Shown here in pieces: positions 1 to 6,271 of a DNA stretch of 7,534 bases. The notes under the pieces are model-generated. The model was not told the origin of the DNA and did not search any database. It saw nothing but the letters and a program-made list of their open reading frames with translations. Source of the stretch: Aquisalimonas sp. (GTDB lineage Bacteria > Pseudomonadota > Gammaproteobacteria > Nitrococcales > Aquisalimonadaceae); NCBI GenBank assembly GCA_007133445.1, contig SLMR01000398.1, positions 1-7,534 on the forward strand. Reading direction: 5' to 3'. A program made the position numbers and the translations under genes. Numbering within the stretch: the stretch's first letter is position 1; every line of letters begins with the position of its first letter.

Positions 1-740
1 ACCGCCACGCTGATGTAGTCGTCCGCGGTGGCGTAGATCAGATCGATGAAACTGGCCGCCTCCGCCTGGGGCCGTTCACTGCCGACGAACGTCTGGCTGC
101 CCATGTCCGAGCCCCAGAGAAACGCCAGTACCGCACCAAGCATGGACACGCGCACATGCTGGCCCTCGCCGGTGCGCTCCCGGTGCACCAGCGCGGCGGT
201 GATGGCCTGGGCCGCGGTAATGCCGGTGAGCTTGTCCGGCAGGATGGTTCGCACGAGCTGGGGGCGGGCGGCATCAGAGCCCCCCTGCACGGTTGCCAGC
301 CCCGTGAGCGCCTGCACCAGCGGGTCGTAGACCGGGCGGGCAGCGTACGGCCCGGCATCGCCGAAGCCGCTGATGGAGGCGTACACCAGCGCCGGCTGCT
401 CCGCGCGCAGGACGTCCTCGCCGAGGCCCATGCGTTCGGCCACGCCGGGCCGGAAGTTCTGCACGAACACATCGGCCCCGGCCACCAGTCGGCGGGCAAT
501 CGCCAGCCCCTCCGCTGTTCTCAGGTTCACCGCCAGGGAGCGCTTGTTACGGTTGTTATTCAGGAAATTCGCCGCGTAGCCATCGCGCTGGTTCGCCGCC
601 AGTCGTGTGAAGTCACCGCCGGCGGGATTCTCCACCTTGATCACCTCCGCACCTTGATCGGCCAGTGTCATGGTGGCCAGGGGCCCGGAGACCATGGCGG
701 TCAGATCGACAATACGGTAGCCGGCGAGCGGGCCTGTCAT
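1..740 (-). CDS. CaiB/BaiF family (class III) CoA-transferase, C-terminus cut by window edge
   Basis: Only the first 246 codons are present; the frame is open at base 1, and full-length relatives have about 400 residues. Enzymes of this family move CoA between an acyl-CoA and a free carboxylic acid in the cytoplasm through an aspartyl-CoA thioester intermediate. The N-terminus (MTGPLAGYRIVDLT) and the following stretch through ADQGAEVIKVENP (residues 28-39) are typical of the family, as are NNNRNKRSLAVNL (61-73) and FVQNFRPGVAERMGLG (92-107). An aspartate at residue 169, in LPDKLTG, sits at the same number as the catalytic Asp169 of formyl-CoA transferase. The ATG at 738-740 has a GAGGA ribosome binding site a few bases upstream. 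It starts 16 bp after the amidase stop, so the two are probably co-transcribed. The acid substrate cannot be predicted. The family call is firm. Confidence 0.93.
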   Translation of the reverse strand, partial: MTGPLAGYRIVDLTAMVSGPLATMTLADQGAEVIKVENPAGGDFTRLAANQRDGYAANFLNNNRNKRSLAVNLRTAEGLAIARRLVAGADVFVQNFRPGVAERMGLGEDVLRAEQPALVYASISGFGDAGPYAARPVYDPLVQALTGLATVQGGSDAARPQLVRTILPDKLTGITAAQAITAALVHRERTGEGQHVRVSMLGAVLAFLWGSDMGSQTFVGSERPQAEAASFIDLIYATADDYISVA

Positions 741-756
741 GGCAAGTCCTCGCGTG

Positions 757-2223
757 TCAGTAGCCGCGCGGGGCGCGGAACCCGCCCAGGAGGGCCTCGA
801 GATGGCGGGCAAAGGCCAGCGTCGTGTAGTCCTCCAGGTACGGTCCCACCACCTGCACACCCACCGGCAGGCCCTCCGCGGTGTGCCCCACCGGCACCAC
901 GGTGGCAGGCAGGTAGGCGACACCGATGAGCCCCGCCCAAACCAGCACGTCCATGTACGGCCGGTCTTCGCCATTGACCGCCAGGCGGCGCTCAGCCATC
1001 GGCTGGGCGTGGTCGTGGGGAAACGGCCGGGTGTGGATCACCGGGCAGAGCAGGACATCGATGTCGCGGAACAGCGCCTGCCAGGCCGCTCGCAGTTGCT
1101 GGCGGCGTTCATTCAGCGCGAGCCACTGGGCATGCCGCTGGGTGGCGCCCAGGGCGAACACCGACGGATAGTCATCGGCCGTTACCGTCTCCGGCGCGGC
1201 GGCCTCCGCCTGGCGCAGCATGCCCGCGAACACCTTGTCCGGCAGGCCGCGGCCCATGGTCGCGGTCAGCAGGCGGTAGTAGAGCTCGTGGGACTCGCGC
1301 AGGTCCACGCCGGGCGGGCGCGCCTGCGAGTCCACGGCCACGCCGGCGTCGCCCAGCGTCGCCACCAGGTTTTCGAGGACCGCCACCACCTCCGCATCGA
1401 CGCGGCACCCAGGATCGTTCAGCCAGGCGCCAACCCGGAACGCGTCCAGACGCTGCTGCCGTGCCGGAGGCAGTTCCAGTCGCCAGCCCGGCGCATCCTC
1501 GGGATCCGGGCCGGCCAGCAGGCCCATGGCCAGCTCCAGGTCATCCACGTTGCGCGCCAGGGGTCCGGCGACACTGATATCGCCCCGCGACAACGTTCCC
1601 GGCGGCCCGGGAATGTGGCCGCGGCTGGACAGTACACCGTAACTGGGCTTATGGCCACAGACGCCGCAGAAGGCGGCGGGCGTGCGAATGGAGCCGCCGA
1701 TATCGCTGCCGAGCTCCAGCGGCGTCAGACCGGCTGCAAGCGCAGCGGCAGACCCACCAGAGGAGCCTCCCGGTGTGCGCGAGAGGTCCCAGGGATTGTT
1801 GGTGGTGCCGTAGATGTCGTTGTAGGTCTGCAGGTCCCCGGTATACAGGGGCGTGTTGGTCTTGCCGTAGATGACTGCGCCAGCATCAAGGAGGCGCTGG
1901 ACCGAGACGGCATTGCGCTCGGGGTAATGGTCCTTGAGCTTCGACGCGCCCGAGGTGGCCGGCATGCCCACAAGTTCATAGCTTTCCTTCACGGTCATGG
2001 GCACACCGTGCAACAGCCCCCAGCGTTCGCCGCGGGCCAGGGCCGCGTCGGCGGCGCGCGCGCGCTCCCGGGCCGCATCCGGATCGGTCACCACCACGGC
2101 ATTCAGGGCCGGATTGTGCTGCTCCATGCGTGCCAGGAAATACTCCAGCAGCTCGACGGCGCCGATGGCGCCTTCGCGGACCATGACCGCCAGCCGTGTC
2201 GTGGACAGATACGCCGGTTCCAT
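757..2223 (-). CDS. Amidase-signature family amidase
   Basis: A 488-residue cytoplasmic hydrolase of the amidase-signature family, which cleaves carboxamide C-N bonds to give an acid and ammonia or an amine. The Ser-cisSer-Lys triad is visible: Lys79 in MTVKES, Ser154 in the PGGSSGGSA loop and Ser178 in GSDIGGSIR. The spacings (75 and 24 residues) match those of fatty acid amide hydrolase (142/217/241). Length is normal for the family and no signal peptide is seen. The start at 2221-2223 follows a purine-rich GAGGGGGAG ribosome binding site. It is the first gene of a probable two-gene operon with the CoA-transferase and is divergent from the permease pair. Cys186 and Cys189 (AFCGVCGHKP) lie just after the nucleophile. 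Substrate is unknown: the family also includes GatA, allophanate hydrolase, nylon-oligomer hydrolase and indoleacetamide hydrolase. No gatB or gatC lies beside it, so a tRNA amidotransferase role is unlikely. Confidence 0.93.
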   Translation of the reverse strand: MEPAYLSTTRLAVMVREGAIGAVELLEYFLARMEQHNPALNAVVVTDPDAARERARAADAALARGERWGLLHGVPMTVKESYELVGMPATSGASKLKDHYPERNAVSVQRLLDAGAVIYGKTNTPLYTGDLQTYNDIYGTTNNPWDLSRTPGGSSGGSAAALAAGLTPLELGSDIGGSIRTPAAFCGVCGHKPSYGVLSSRGHIPGPPGTLSRGDISVAGPLARNVDDLELAMGLLAGPDPEDAPGWRLELPPARQQRLDAFRVGAWLNDPGCRVDAEVVAVLENLVATLGDAGVAVDSQARPPGVDLRESHELYYRLLTATMGRGLPDKVFAGMLRQAEAAAPETVTADDYPSVFALGATQRHAQWLALNERRQQLRAAWQALFRDIDVLLCPVIHTRPFPHDHAQPMAERRLAVNGEDRPYMDVLVWAGLIGVAYLPATVVPVGHTAEGLPVGVQVVGPYLEDYTTLAFARHLEALLGGFRAPRGY

Positions 2224-2298
2224 GCACTCCCCCTCTTACCAACCTTCTGAGAAGGTCAGTACAGCGTTGTTGTAGACTGCGCGTTTTGTCAGCCAAGC
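2224..2298. promoter_or_regulatory. Divergent intergenic control region between amidase and permease genes
   Basis: This 75-bp gap separates two divergently oriented start codons and so should hold promoters in both directions. It includes a perfect dyad at 2242-2256. On the plus strand TAGACT (2273-2278) is a possible -10 box, but no good -35 is visible at the right distance. On the minus strand CTGACA lies near the permease start, with no well-spaced -10. The promoter elements themselves are therefore not resolved. Confidence 0.5.
2242..2256. promoter_or_regulatory. Candidate operator: perfect 7-1-7 inverted repeat
   Basis: ACCTTCT-G-AGAAGGT is a perfect 15-bp dyad in the divergent gap, 18 bp upstream of the amidase start codon and 42 bp upstream of the permease start. 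The position suits a repressor site or a shared operator for both directions. No regulator gene is adjacent, and the bound protein cannot be named from sequence. Confidence 0.4.
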
Positions 2299-2850
2299 AT
2301 GGCCATGCCCGAGCGCGGACGCAATCCTGTCCCACCCTGGCGCCGCCTGGACGGGACCACCATTTTCTTCACGCTGCTGGCCGTGGGCGCGGGGGCAGCC
2401 ACCTGGTGGCTGCACGGCACCGCGGCGTTCACGGAAACGCTGGGCCGCGGGCTGGGGCTGCTCTTGTGGATCACGCCGATTCTGGTCGGCGCCATGCTGG
2501 TGGGCGCCTATGTCCAGCGGTTGATCCCCCGGGCCACCATGGAGCACTGGCTGGGCGGGCGCAGTGGTCTGCGGGGGCTTGCCGTGGCCACCGCCGCCGG
2601 CGCCATTACACCGGGCGGCCCGTTTGCAGCCTTCCCGCTGGTGGTGGCCCTCCATCGCGCCGGCGCGTCGGTGGAGGTGTGCGTTGCCTACGTGACCGCC
2701 TGGTCGGTGCTCGGCGTCAACCGCGCACTGGTCTGGGAGCTGCCGTTCCTGGGACCGGATTTCGTGCTGCTGCGGCTGCTGATCTCCCTGCCGCTGCCGT
2801 TCCTGGCCGGCTACCTCACGGTCCTGCTCAAGCGGAGGTTGCAGCCATGA
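2299..2850 (+). CDS. Half-size ArsP/YraQ-like membrane permease, subunit A
   Basis: A 183-residue hydrophobic protein with about five membrane segments, roughly at residues 20-40, 49-72, 93-118, 126-145 and 154-177. The N-terminus is basic (RRLD before the first segment) and the C-terminus ends in KRRLQP. Residues 101-114 (GAITPGGPFAAFPL) match the position and shape of the ArsP/YraQ permease signature, in which TPFCSCS stands where TPGGPFA stands here. The following TAWSVLGVN (133-141) sits where ArsP-type proteins have an SP-x-(I/V)-N segment. The ArsP relation is inferred from remembered motifs. Two ATGs (2299 and 2305) are possible and neither has a clear ribosome binding site; no other in-frame start exists before a stop at 2248. 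Its last codons overlap the next gene, a close paralogue, by 4 bp, so the two products probably form one heteromeric transporter. Substrate unknown; the metalloid-associated cysteines are missing, so an arsenic role should not be assumed. Confidence 0.8.
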   Translation: MAMPERGRNPVPPWRRLDGTTIFFTLLAVGAGAATWWLHGTAAFTETLGRGLGLLLWITPILVGAMLVGAYVQRLIPRATMEHWLGGRSGLRGLAVATAAGAITPGGPFAAFPLVVALHRAGASVEVCVAYVTAWSVLGVNRALVWELPFLGPDFVLLRLLISLPLPFLAGYLTVLLKRRLQP

Positions 2851-3350
2851 TGACCGTGATCGCCTACGGCACCATTGCGCTGCTGCTCGGCCTCGCAGCG
2901 CTGGCGGCGCACCGGCGTGCGGACCTCCACCACGGCGAAGTGGCCCGAGATGCCTGGATCCAGCTGCAACCGCTGCTGCTGCGGCTGCCGCCGGCCCTGC
3001 TGGCGGGGGTGTTCCTGGCGGCCCTGGTGCCGGAACGGCAAGTGGTGGCCGTTCTCGGGGATGCCTCCGGCCTGCAGGGCATCGTCCTGGCCACGGTGAT
3101 CGGCGGCATTCTGCCGGGTGGACCCATGATCGCCTTTCCCCTGGGCCTTGCCCTGCTGGAAGCGGGTATGGGCGTGGCCCAGATGGTGACGCTGGTGACC
3201 GCGTGGTCGGTATTGGCCGTGCACCGGCTGCTGGTGTTCGAGGCACCAATGATGGGCTGGCGCTTCACCGCCCTGCGGCTGCTGGCCAGCCTGCCCCTGG
3301 CGCCGGCAGCCGGCTTCATGACGTTGGCGATCCAGGCCATGACGGCCTGA
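2847..3350 (+). CDS. Half-size ArsP/YraQ-like membrane permease, subunit B
   Basis: A 167-residue membrane protein, paralogous to the gene before it. From residue 71 on it aligns without gaps to subunit A residues 86-175, with 49 of 90 identical by hand count. Shared landmarks are LPGGP (89-93), AFPL (96-99), TAWSVL (118-123), the E-x-P-x-x-G turn (132-137) and LRLL with SLPL (143-151). About five membrane segments are expected, roughly at 3-21, 41-61, 77-103, 112-131 and 140-162. The ATG at 2847 overlaps the preceding stop as ATGA and has GGAGG at 2834-2838, 8 bases upstream; the frame is open further upstream only as a shadow of subunit A. The 4-bp overlap implies translational coupling and a fixed stoichiometry. 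As in subunit A, the cysteine motif of ArsP-type permeases is replaced by PGGP. Substrate unknown. Confidence 0.82.
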   Translation: MMTVIAYGTIALLLGLAALAAHRRADLHHGEVARDAWIQLQPLLLRLPPALLAGVFLAALVPERQVVAVLGDASGLQGIVLATVIGGILPGGPMIAFPLGLALLEAGMGVAQMVTLVTAWSVLAVHRLLVFEAPMMGWRFTALRLLASLPLAPAAGFMTLAIQAMTA

Positions 3351-3378
3351 CGTGACGCGGCCGGCCGGCAGGACAACC

Positions 3379-3405
3379 ATGAATCGCGTACCATCGCGCC
3401 GATGA
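3379..3405 (+). other. Possible 8-codon leader ORF coupled to the MATE gene
   Basis: An ATG at 3379 preceded by GCAGGACAACC, with AGGA at good spacing, encodes MNRVPSRR. It terminates at a TGA that overlaps the MATE start codon as ATGA (3402-3405). The MATE ATG has no ribosome binding site of its own, so re-initiation after this mini-ORF would explain how it is translated. A short ORF of this kind can arise by chance. Confidence 0.3.
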
Positions 3406-4778
3406 CCACCGAGGACCTCACCCGCCACGGCCTGGGCCGAACCCTGTTCAGCATGACCTGGCCCATGCTGTTCGGCGTGGTCTCGCTGCTGGGCTTCCAG
3501 CTGGTGGACAGCGCCTTCATCGGCCAGCTCGGGGTGGATCCCCTGGCGGCGCTGGGTTTCACCCTGCCCATGCAGCAGCTCATCATCGGCTTCCAGGTGG
3601 GCCTGGGCATCGCCACCACGGCCATCATCTCCCGCACCCTGGGCGGTGGCGACGCCGAGCGGGCGCGACGCGTGGGCGGTCTGGTGGTGGTCAGCGGCGC
3701 GGCAGCAGTCGCGGTGCTGTGCCTGATGCTGTGGCTGGTCCGTGCGCCGGTGGTCACGGCCCTGGGCGCGAAACCGGACCTGCTGCCGCTGATCAGCGCC
3801 TTCTGGGTGCCGTGGCTGCTGAGCGCCTGGTGCGGCGCAGTCCTCTACTTCGGCTACAGCGTCATGCGCGCCCACGGCGACACCCGCTCACCGGGGCTGT
3901 GGATGGTGATCACCAGCCTGGTGAACCTGGTCCTGGACCCGCTGTACATCTTCGTCTTCGGCTGGGGGCTGCCGGGTGCCGCCTGGGCTACGGTGACGGC
4001 GTTCACCGTGGGCATCGTCGCCATCTACCCGGCACTGCTGCGCCGCCGGCTACTGCACTTCAATCTACTTAGCATCAACCCGAGGCCGGCGCTGCGGCAG
4101 CTTGCCGGCATCACTGGCCCGGCCATGGTCAGCCAGCTCATGCCGCCGGTCTCGGCCATGCTCGCCACTGCCCTGGTGGCGGGCTTCGGTTCCAGTGCGG
4201 TGGCCGCCTGGGGGCTGGGCACACGGCTGGAGTTCTTCTCCATCGTGGTGGTGCTGGCGCTGACCATGTCCCTGCCGCCCATGGTGGGGCGCTTTCTGGG
4301 GGCGGGGGAATTGCACCACGTACGCACCGTGGTCCGCATCGCCGTGCGTTTCGTACTTGTCTGGCAACTCGCCATCGCCCTGCTCTGGCTGGCACTGTCC
4401 GGCGTGCTCTCGCGGCTGCTGACCCAGGACGAGTCCGTGGCCGCCACCCTGCAGGACTATCTGCTGCGGGTGCCGCTGAGCTACGGCGCGCTGGGGGTGT
4501 GCATGATCATGGTATCGGTGTGTAACGCCCTGGGCCTGCCGCTGCGGGCCCTGGCCATCTCCCTTGTGCGCCTGTTCGTCTGCTATCTGCCGTTGCTCTG
4601 GCTCGGGGCCTGGCTGTTCGACCTCAATGGCGTGTTCACCGGGGCCTTGCTGGGCAATCTCGCAGCCGGCACCGCATCCTGGCTGATGTACCGGCGCGGC
4701 ATGCAACTGCTTGAACAGCCGCGGGAGGGGTTGGGCATGGACACCGAGTTACGGCATGATGATGCGCCGAATCAATGA
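3402..4778 (+). CDS. MATE family efflux transporter
   Basis: A 458-residue inner-membrane exporter of the multidrug and toxic compound extrusion family (NorM/DinF type), normal in length, with about twelve hydrophobic segments in two six-segment halves. Such proteins export cationic drugs, flavins or other small molecules using a sodium or proton gradient. Visible family features are the opening SMTWPMLFGVVSLLGFQLVD with the FIGQLG turn (residues 17-44), SRTLGGGDAERARR (77-90), and VMRAHGDTRSPG followed by VNLVLDPLYIF. The second half contains AAWGLGTRLEFF and then LPPMVGRFLGAG. The ATG at 3402 is the only usable start after the previous stop, but it lacks a Shine-Dalgarno site (see the leader ORF at 3379). 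It lies 51 bp after permease subunit B with no terminator between, so co-transcription is likely. The substrate cannot be predicted. Confidence 0.93.
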   Translation: MTTEDLTRHGLGRTLFSMTWPMLFGVVSLLGFQLVDSAFIGQLGVDPLAALGFTLPMQQLIIGFQVGLGIATTAIISRTLGGGDAERARRVGGLVVVSGAAAVAVLCLMLWLVRAPVVTALGAKPDLLPLISAFWVPWLLSAWCGAVLYFGYSVMRAHGDTRSPGLWMVITSLVNLVLDPLYIFVFGWGLPGAAWATVTAFTVGIVAIYPALLRRRLLHFNLLSINPRPALRQLAGITGPAMVSQLMPPVSAMLATALVAGFGSSAVAAWGLGTRLEFFSIVVVLALTMSLPPMVGRFLGAGELHHVRTVVRIAVRFVLVWQLAIALLWLALSGVLSRLLTQDESVAATLQDYLLRVPLSYGALGVCMIMVSVCNALGLPLRALAISLVRLFVCYLPLLWLGAWLFDLNGVFTGALLGNLAAGTASWLMYRRGMQLLEQPREGLGMDTELRHDDAPNQ

Positions 4779-4797
4779 CCTTTGCAGGAGATCCCCC

Positions 4798-5226
4798 ATG
4801 AGCAGCATTGCCGACCAGATGCCGGACATGTCCCTGGACACCTCCGCCCTCGTCCAGGAAGAGACCTTCACCGACGGTAAGGTCGGCGCCATTCGCCGCA
4901 TGACGCCGGTGCATACCGACGGTAGCCGCGACGAGTCGCGCCCGGTAACGTACAACGGCCAGACCCAGGTGATGACCCAGGCCGGCGCCCTGCCGCTGTC
5001 CTTCGAGATCGAGGCGGACAGCCTGGAGAAAGCCATCGAGCTGTTCCAGGAGAGCGCCAACCAGGCGCTGGAAGACATGGTCCGCCGGATCGAGGAGATG
5101 CAGCGGGAACAGGCCACGTCCATCGTCACCCCCGGCCAGGGCGGTGGCGGCTTCGGTGGCATGGGTGGTGGCGGCATGGGCGGCGGCCCCGCAGGCGGGC
5201 CCGGGGGCGGGATCCAGCTCCGCTGA
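4798..5226 (+). CDS. Uncharacterised 142-residue protein with glycine-rich C-terminal tail
   Basis: I do not recognise a named family. There is no signal peptide or membrane segment, so it is probably cytoplasmic. It has a short acidic N-terminus (1-25) and a compact middle region (26-72, with GKVGAIRRMTPV and VTYNGQTQVMTQAGALPLSFEIEA). A strongly helical, charged amphipathic stretch follows (75-106, SLEKAIELFQESANQALED and onward) that could form a coiled coil or oligomerise. A tail of glycine with a few Met, Phe and Pro residues (114-138) leads to a terminal IQLR. The ATG at 4798 has AGGAG at 4786-4790, 7 bases upstream; an earlier in-frame ATG at 4711 lies inside the MATE gene and is not favoured. 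It begins 19 bp after the MATE stop, suggesting the same operon. Codon use and strong site make it a real gene; the function is open. Confidence 0.82.
   Translation: MSSIADQMPDMSLDTSALVQEETFTDGKVGAIRRMTPVHTDGSRDESRPVTYNGQTQVMTQAGALPLSFEIEADSLEKAIELFQESANQALEDMVRRIEEMQREQATSIVTPGQGGGGFGGMGGGGMGGGPAGGPGGGIQLR
5149..5214 (+). repeat. Low-complexity GGN/GGC repeat encoding the Gly-rich tail
   Basis: Tandem glycine codons broken by ATG, TTC and CCC give an imperfect short-period repeat, including a duplicated GGMGGGG-like unit. It is part of the coding sequence at 4798-5226. Such tracts can change length by slippage; any change not divisible by three would shift only the last few codons. Confidence 0.6.
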
Positions 5227-5247
5227 ACCCGTTGCCGTGATAGACTG

Positions 5248-5273
5248 TGCGGTGTCCGGACCCGGGCACCGCA
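5248..5273 (+). terminator. Possible hairpin terminator after the MATE/Gly-rich operon
   Basis: A 10-bp stem (left arm 5248-5257, right arm 5264-5273, one G-U pair) closes a 6-base loop. It begins 21 bp after the stop of the Gly-rich gene. The position suits a transcription end, but no U-run follows, so it may instead be an mRNA-stabilising or rho-associated structure. Confidence 0.35.
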
Positions 5274-5284
5274 TATGTCCAAAC

Positions 5285-5309
5285 GGGTTATAGCTTATTC
5301 GAATAACCC
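5285..5309. promoter_or_regulatory. Inverted repeat GGGTTAT-N11-ATAACCC, LysR-type operator candidate
   Basis: Perfect 7-bp arms are separated by exactly 11 bases, giving the T-N11-A arrangement of LysR-type regulator sites. The right half overlaps a second perfect palindrome, TTATTCGAATAA (5295-5306). It is the most AT-rich part of the gap and lies about 150 bp upstream of the fpr start codon. In Pseudomonas putida fpr is activated by the LysR-type protein FinR; assigning this site to a FinR-like protein is inference, and no such gene is in the window. Confidence 0.4.
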
Positions 5310-5459
5310 ATTTCACAGATATTCCGTTTCGCCCTACCCTGTGCGGCAACGGTCACGACCGGCGATCGGGTTCGCGGCCTCCGCGGCCACCAAACCGGGA
5401 GTCACGTGGCCCCGTCCACGGCAAGACAGGCACCTGAGCGACCAGGGGGAACTGGCAAC

Positions 5460-6236
5460 ATGAGCATGGCCACCGAACGCGTGATCGACGTGCATCACTG
5501 GAACGATACGCTGTTCAGTTTCCGCACCACCCGCGATCCGTCCCTGCGGTTCGAGAACGGCCAGTTCGTCATGATCGGGCTGCGAGACGAGAACGGCAAA
5601 CGCCTCATGCGCGCCTACAGCATCGCCAGCCCGAACTACGAGGACCATCTGGAGTTCTTCAGCATCAAGGTGCCGGACGGCGCCCTCACCTCCCGCCTGC
5701 AGCACATCAAGGAAGGCGATGAGGTCATCACCAGCCGCAAGCCCACGGGCACGCTGGTCCTCAGTGATCTGCTGCCGGGCAAGAACCTGTACCTGTTCAG
5801 CACCGGCACGGGACTGGCGCCGTTCCTGAGCGTCATCCAGGACCCGGAGGCCTATGAGCGCTTCGAGAAGATCGTGCTGATCCACGGTGTACGCTACAAG
5901 AGCGAACTGGCCTACCAGGAGTTCATCGACAAGGAACTGCGGGAGCACGAGATCCTGGGCGAGATGATTCGCGACAAGCTCATCTACTACCCCACGGTCA
6001 CCCGCGAGGAGTACCGTAATCAGGGCCGGATCACGCACCTGGTCGAGAATGGCAAGTTGTTCGAGGACATCGGCCTGCCGCCGCTGAACCCGGAGCATGA
6101 TCGGGCCATGATCTGCGGCAGCCCGGCCATGCTGGAAGACATCAGCAACATGCTCGACGAGCGCGGCTTCAAGCAGTCGCCGCGCATCGGCGTCGCCGGT
6201 GATTACGTCATCGAACGGGCCTTCGTCGAGAAGTAA
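5460..6236 (+). CDS. fpr: Ferredoxin/flavodoxin-NADP(+) reductase
   Basis: A 258-residue FAD flavoenzyme that passes electrons between NADPH and ferredoxin or flavodoxin in the cytoplasm, feeding iron-sulfur, biosynthetic and oxidative-stress pathways. The FAD domain carries FENGQFVMIGL (31-41) and RAYSIAS (51-57). The NADP domain carries STGTGLAPFLSV (114-125), HGVRYKSELAY (142-152) and CGSPAML (219-225). The protein ends in YVIERAFVEK, the ending typical of Azotobacter and Pseudomonas FPRs, whose 258-residue length it also matches. Much of it is nearly the same as the Pseudomonas aeruginosa protein as I recall it (for example ERVIDVHHWNDTLFSF at the N-terminus). The ATG at 5460 has AGGGGGA 9 bases upstream; a second ATG at 5466 is too far from it. 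It appears monocistronic, with regulatory gaps on both sides. In pseudomonads the partners include the Bfd ferredoxin and heme oxygenase. Confidence 0.97.
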   Translation: MSMATERVIDVHHWNDTLFSFRTTRDPSLRFENGQFVMIGLRDENGKRLMRAYSIASPNYEDHLEFFSIKVPDGALTSRLQHIKEGDEVITSRKPTGTLVLSDLLPGKNLYLFSTGTGLAPFLSVIQDPEAYERFEKIVLIHGVRYKSELAYQEFIDKELREHEILGEMIRDKLIYYPTVTREEYRNQGRITHLVENGKLFEDIGLPPLNPEHDRAMICGSPAMLEDISNMLDERGFKQSPRIGVAGDYVIERAFVEK

Positions 6237-6271
6237 CCGGTCCCCCGCGTTCCGGCCTTCTCCGGGGCGCG

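Larger units (their letters stand above)
5227..5459 (+). promoter_or_regulatory. Intergenic regulatory region upstream of fpr
   Basis: This 233-bp gap has no convincing gene. It holds, in order, an extended -10-like TGATAGACT (5238-5246), a strong hairpin (5248-5273), an AT-rich inverted repeat (5285-5309), and GC-rich sequence up to the fpr ribosome binding site AGGGGGA (5444-5450). The fpr promoter is expected here, probably near the AT-rich dyad, but no -35/-10 pair is clear. A short open frame beginning at 5275 has no ribosome binding site and unlikely composition. Confidence 0.5.

Noticed and set aside
739..2250. Long open frame on the plus strand opposite the amidase
   Set aside because: It mirrors the amidase, which has a full catalytic triad. 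The predicted product is rich in His, Arg and Gln with no domain, as expected of antisense frames in GC-rich DNA.
2196..2846. Extended N-terminus for permease subunit B
   Set aside because: The frame is open only because it shadows subunit A. The ATG at 2847 with GGAGG 8 bases upstream and the ATGA overlap give the real start, and residues from there match the paralogue.
2236..3249. Long minus-strand frame opposite the permease genes
   Set aside because: The product is low-complexity Pro/Gly/Arg/Gln sequence, while the opposite strand encodes two clearly paralogous membrane proteins.
2299..3350. Naming the permease pair as arsenic exporters
   Set aside because: The cysteine motif associated with metalloid binding in ArsP is absent from both subunits and no ars gene is nearby.
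3358..3367. Palindrome CGGCCGGCCG between permease B and MATE as a terminator
   Set aside because: It has no loop or U-run and lies within a probable operon; such palindromes are frequent in GC-rich DNA.
2811..3875. Minus-strand frames overlapping permease B and the MATE gene
   Set aside because: Composition is dominated by His, Gln, Arg and Gly with no start signals. They are shadows of the plus-strand genes.
4065..4706. Minus-strand frame inside the MATE gene
   Set aside because: Gln/His/Gly-rich antisense shadow of a well-supported transporter.
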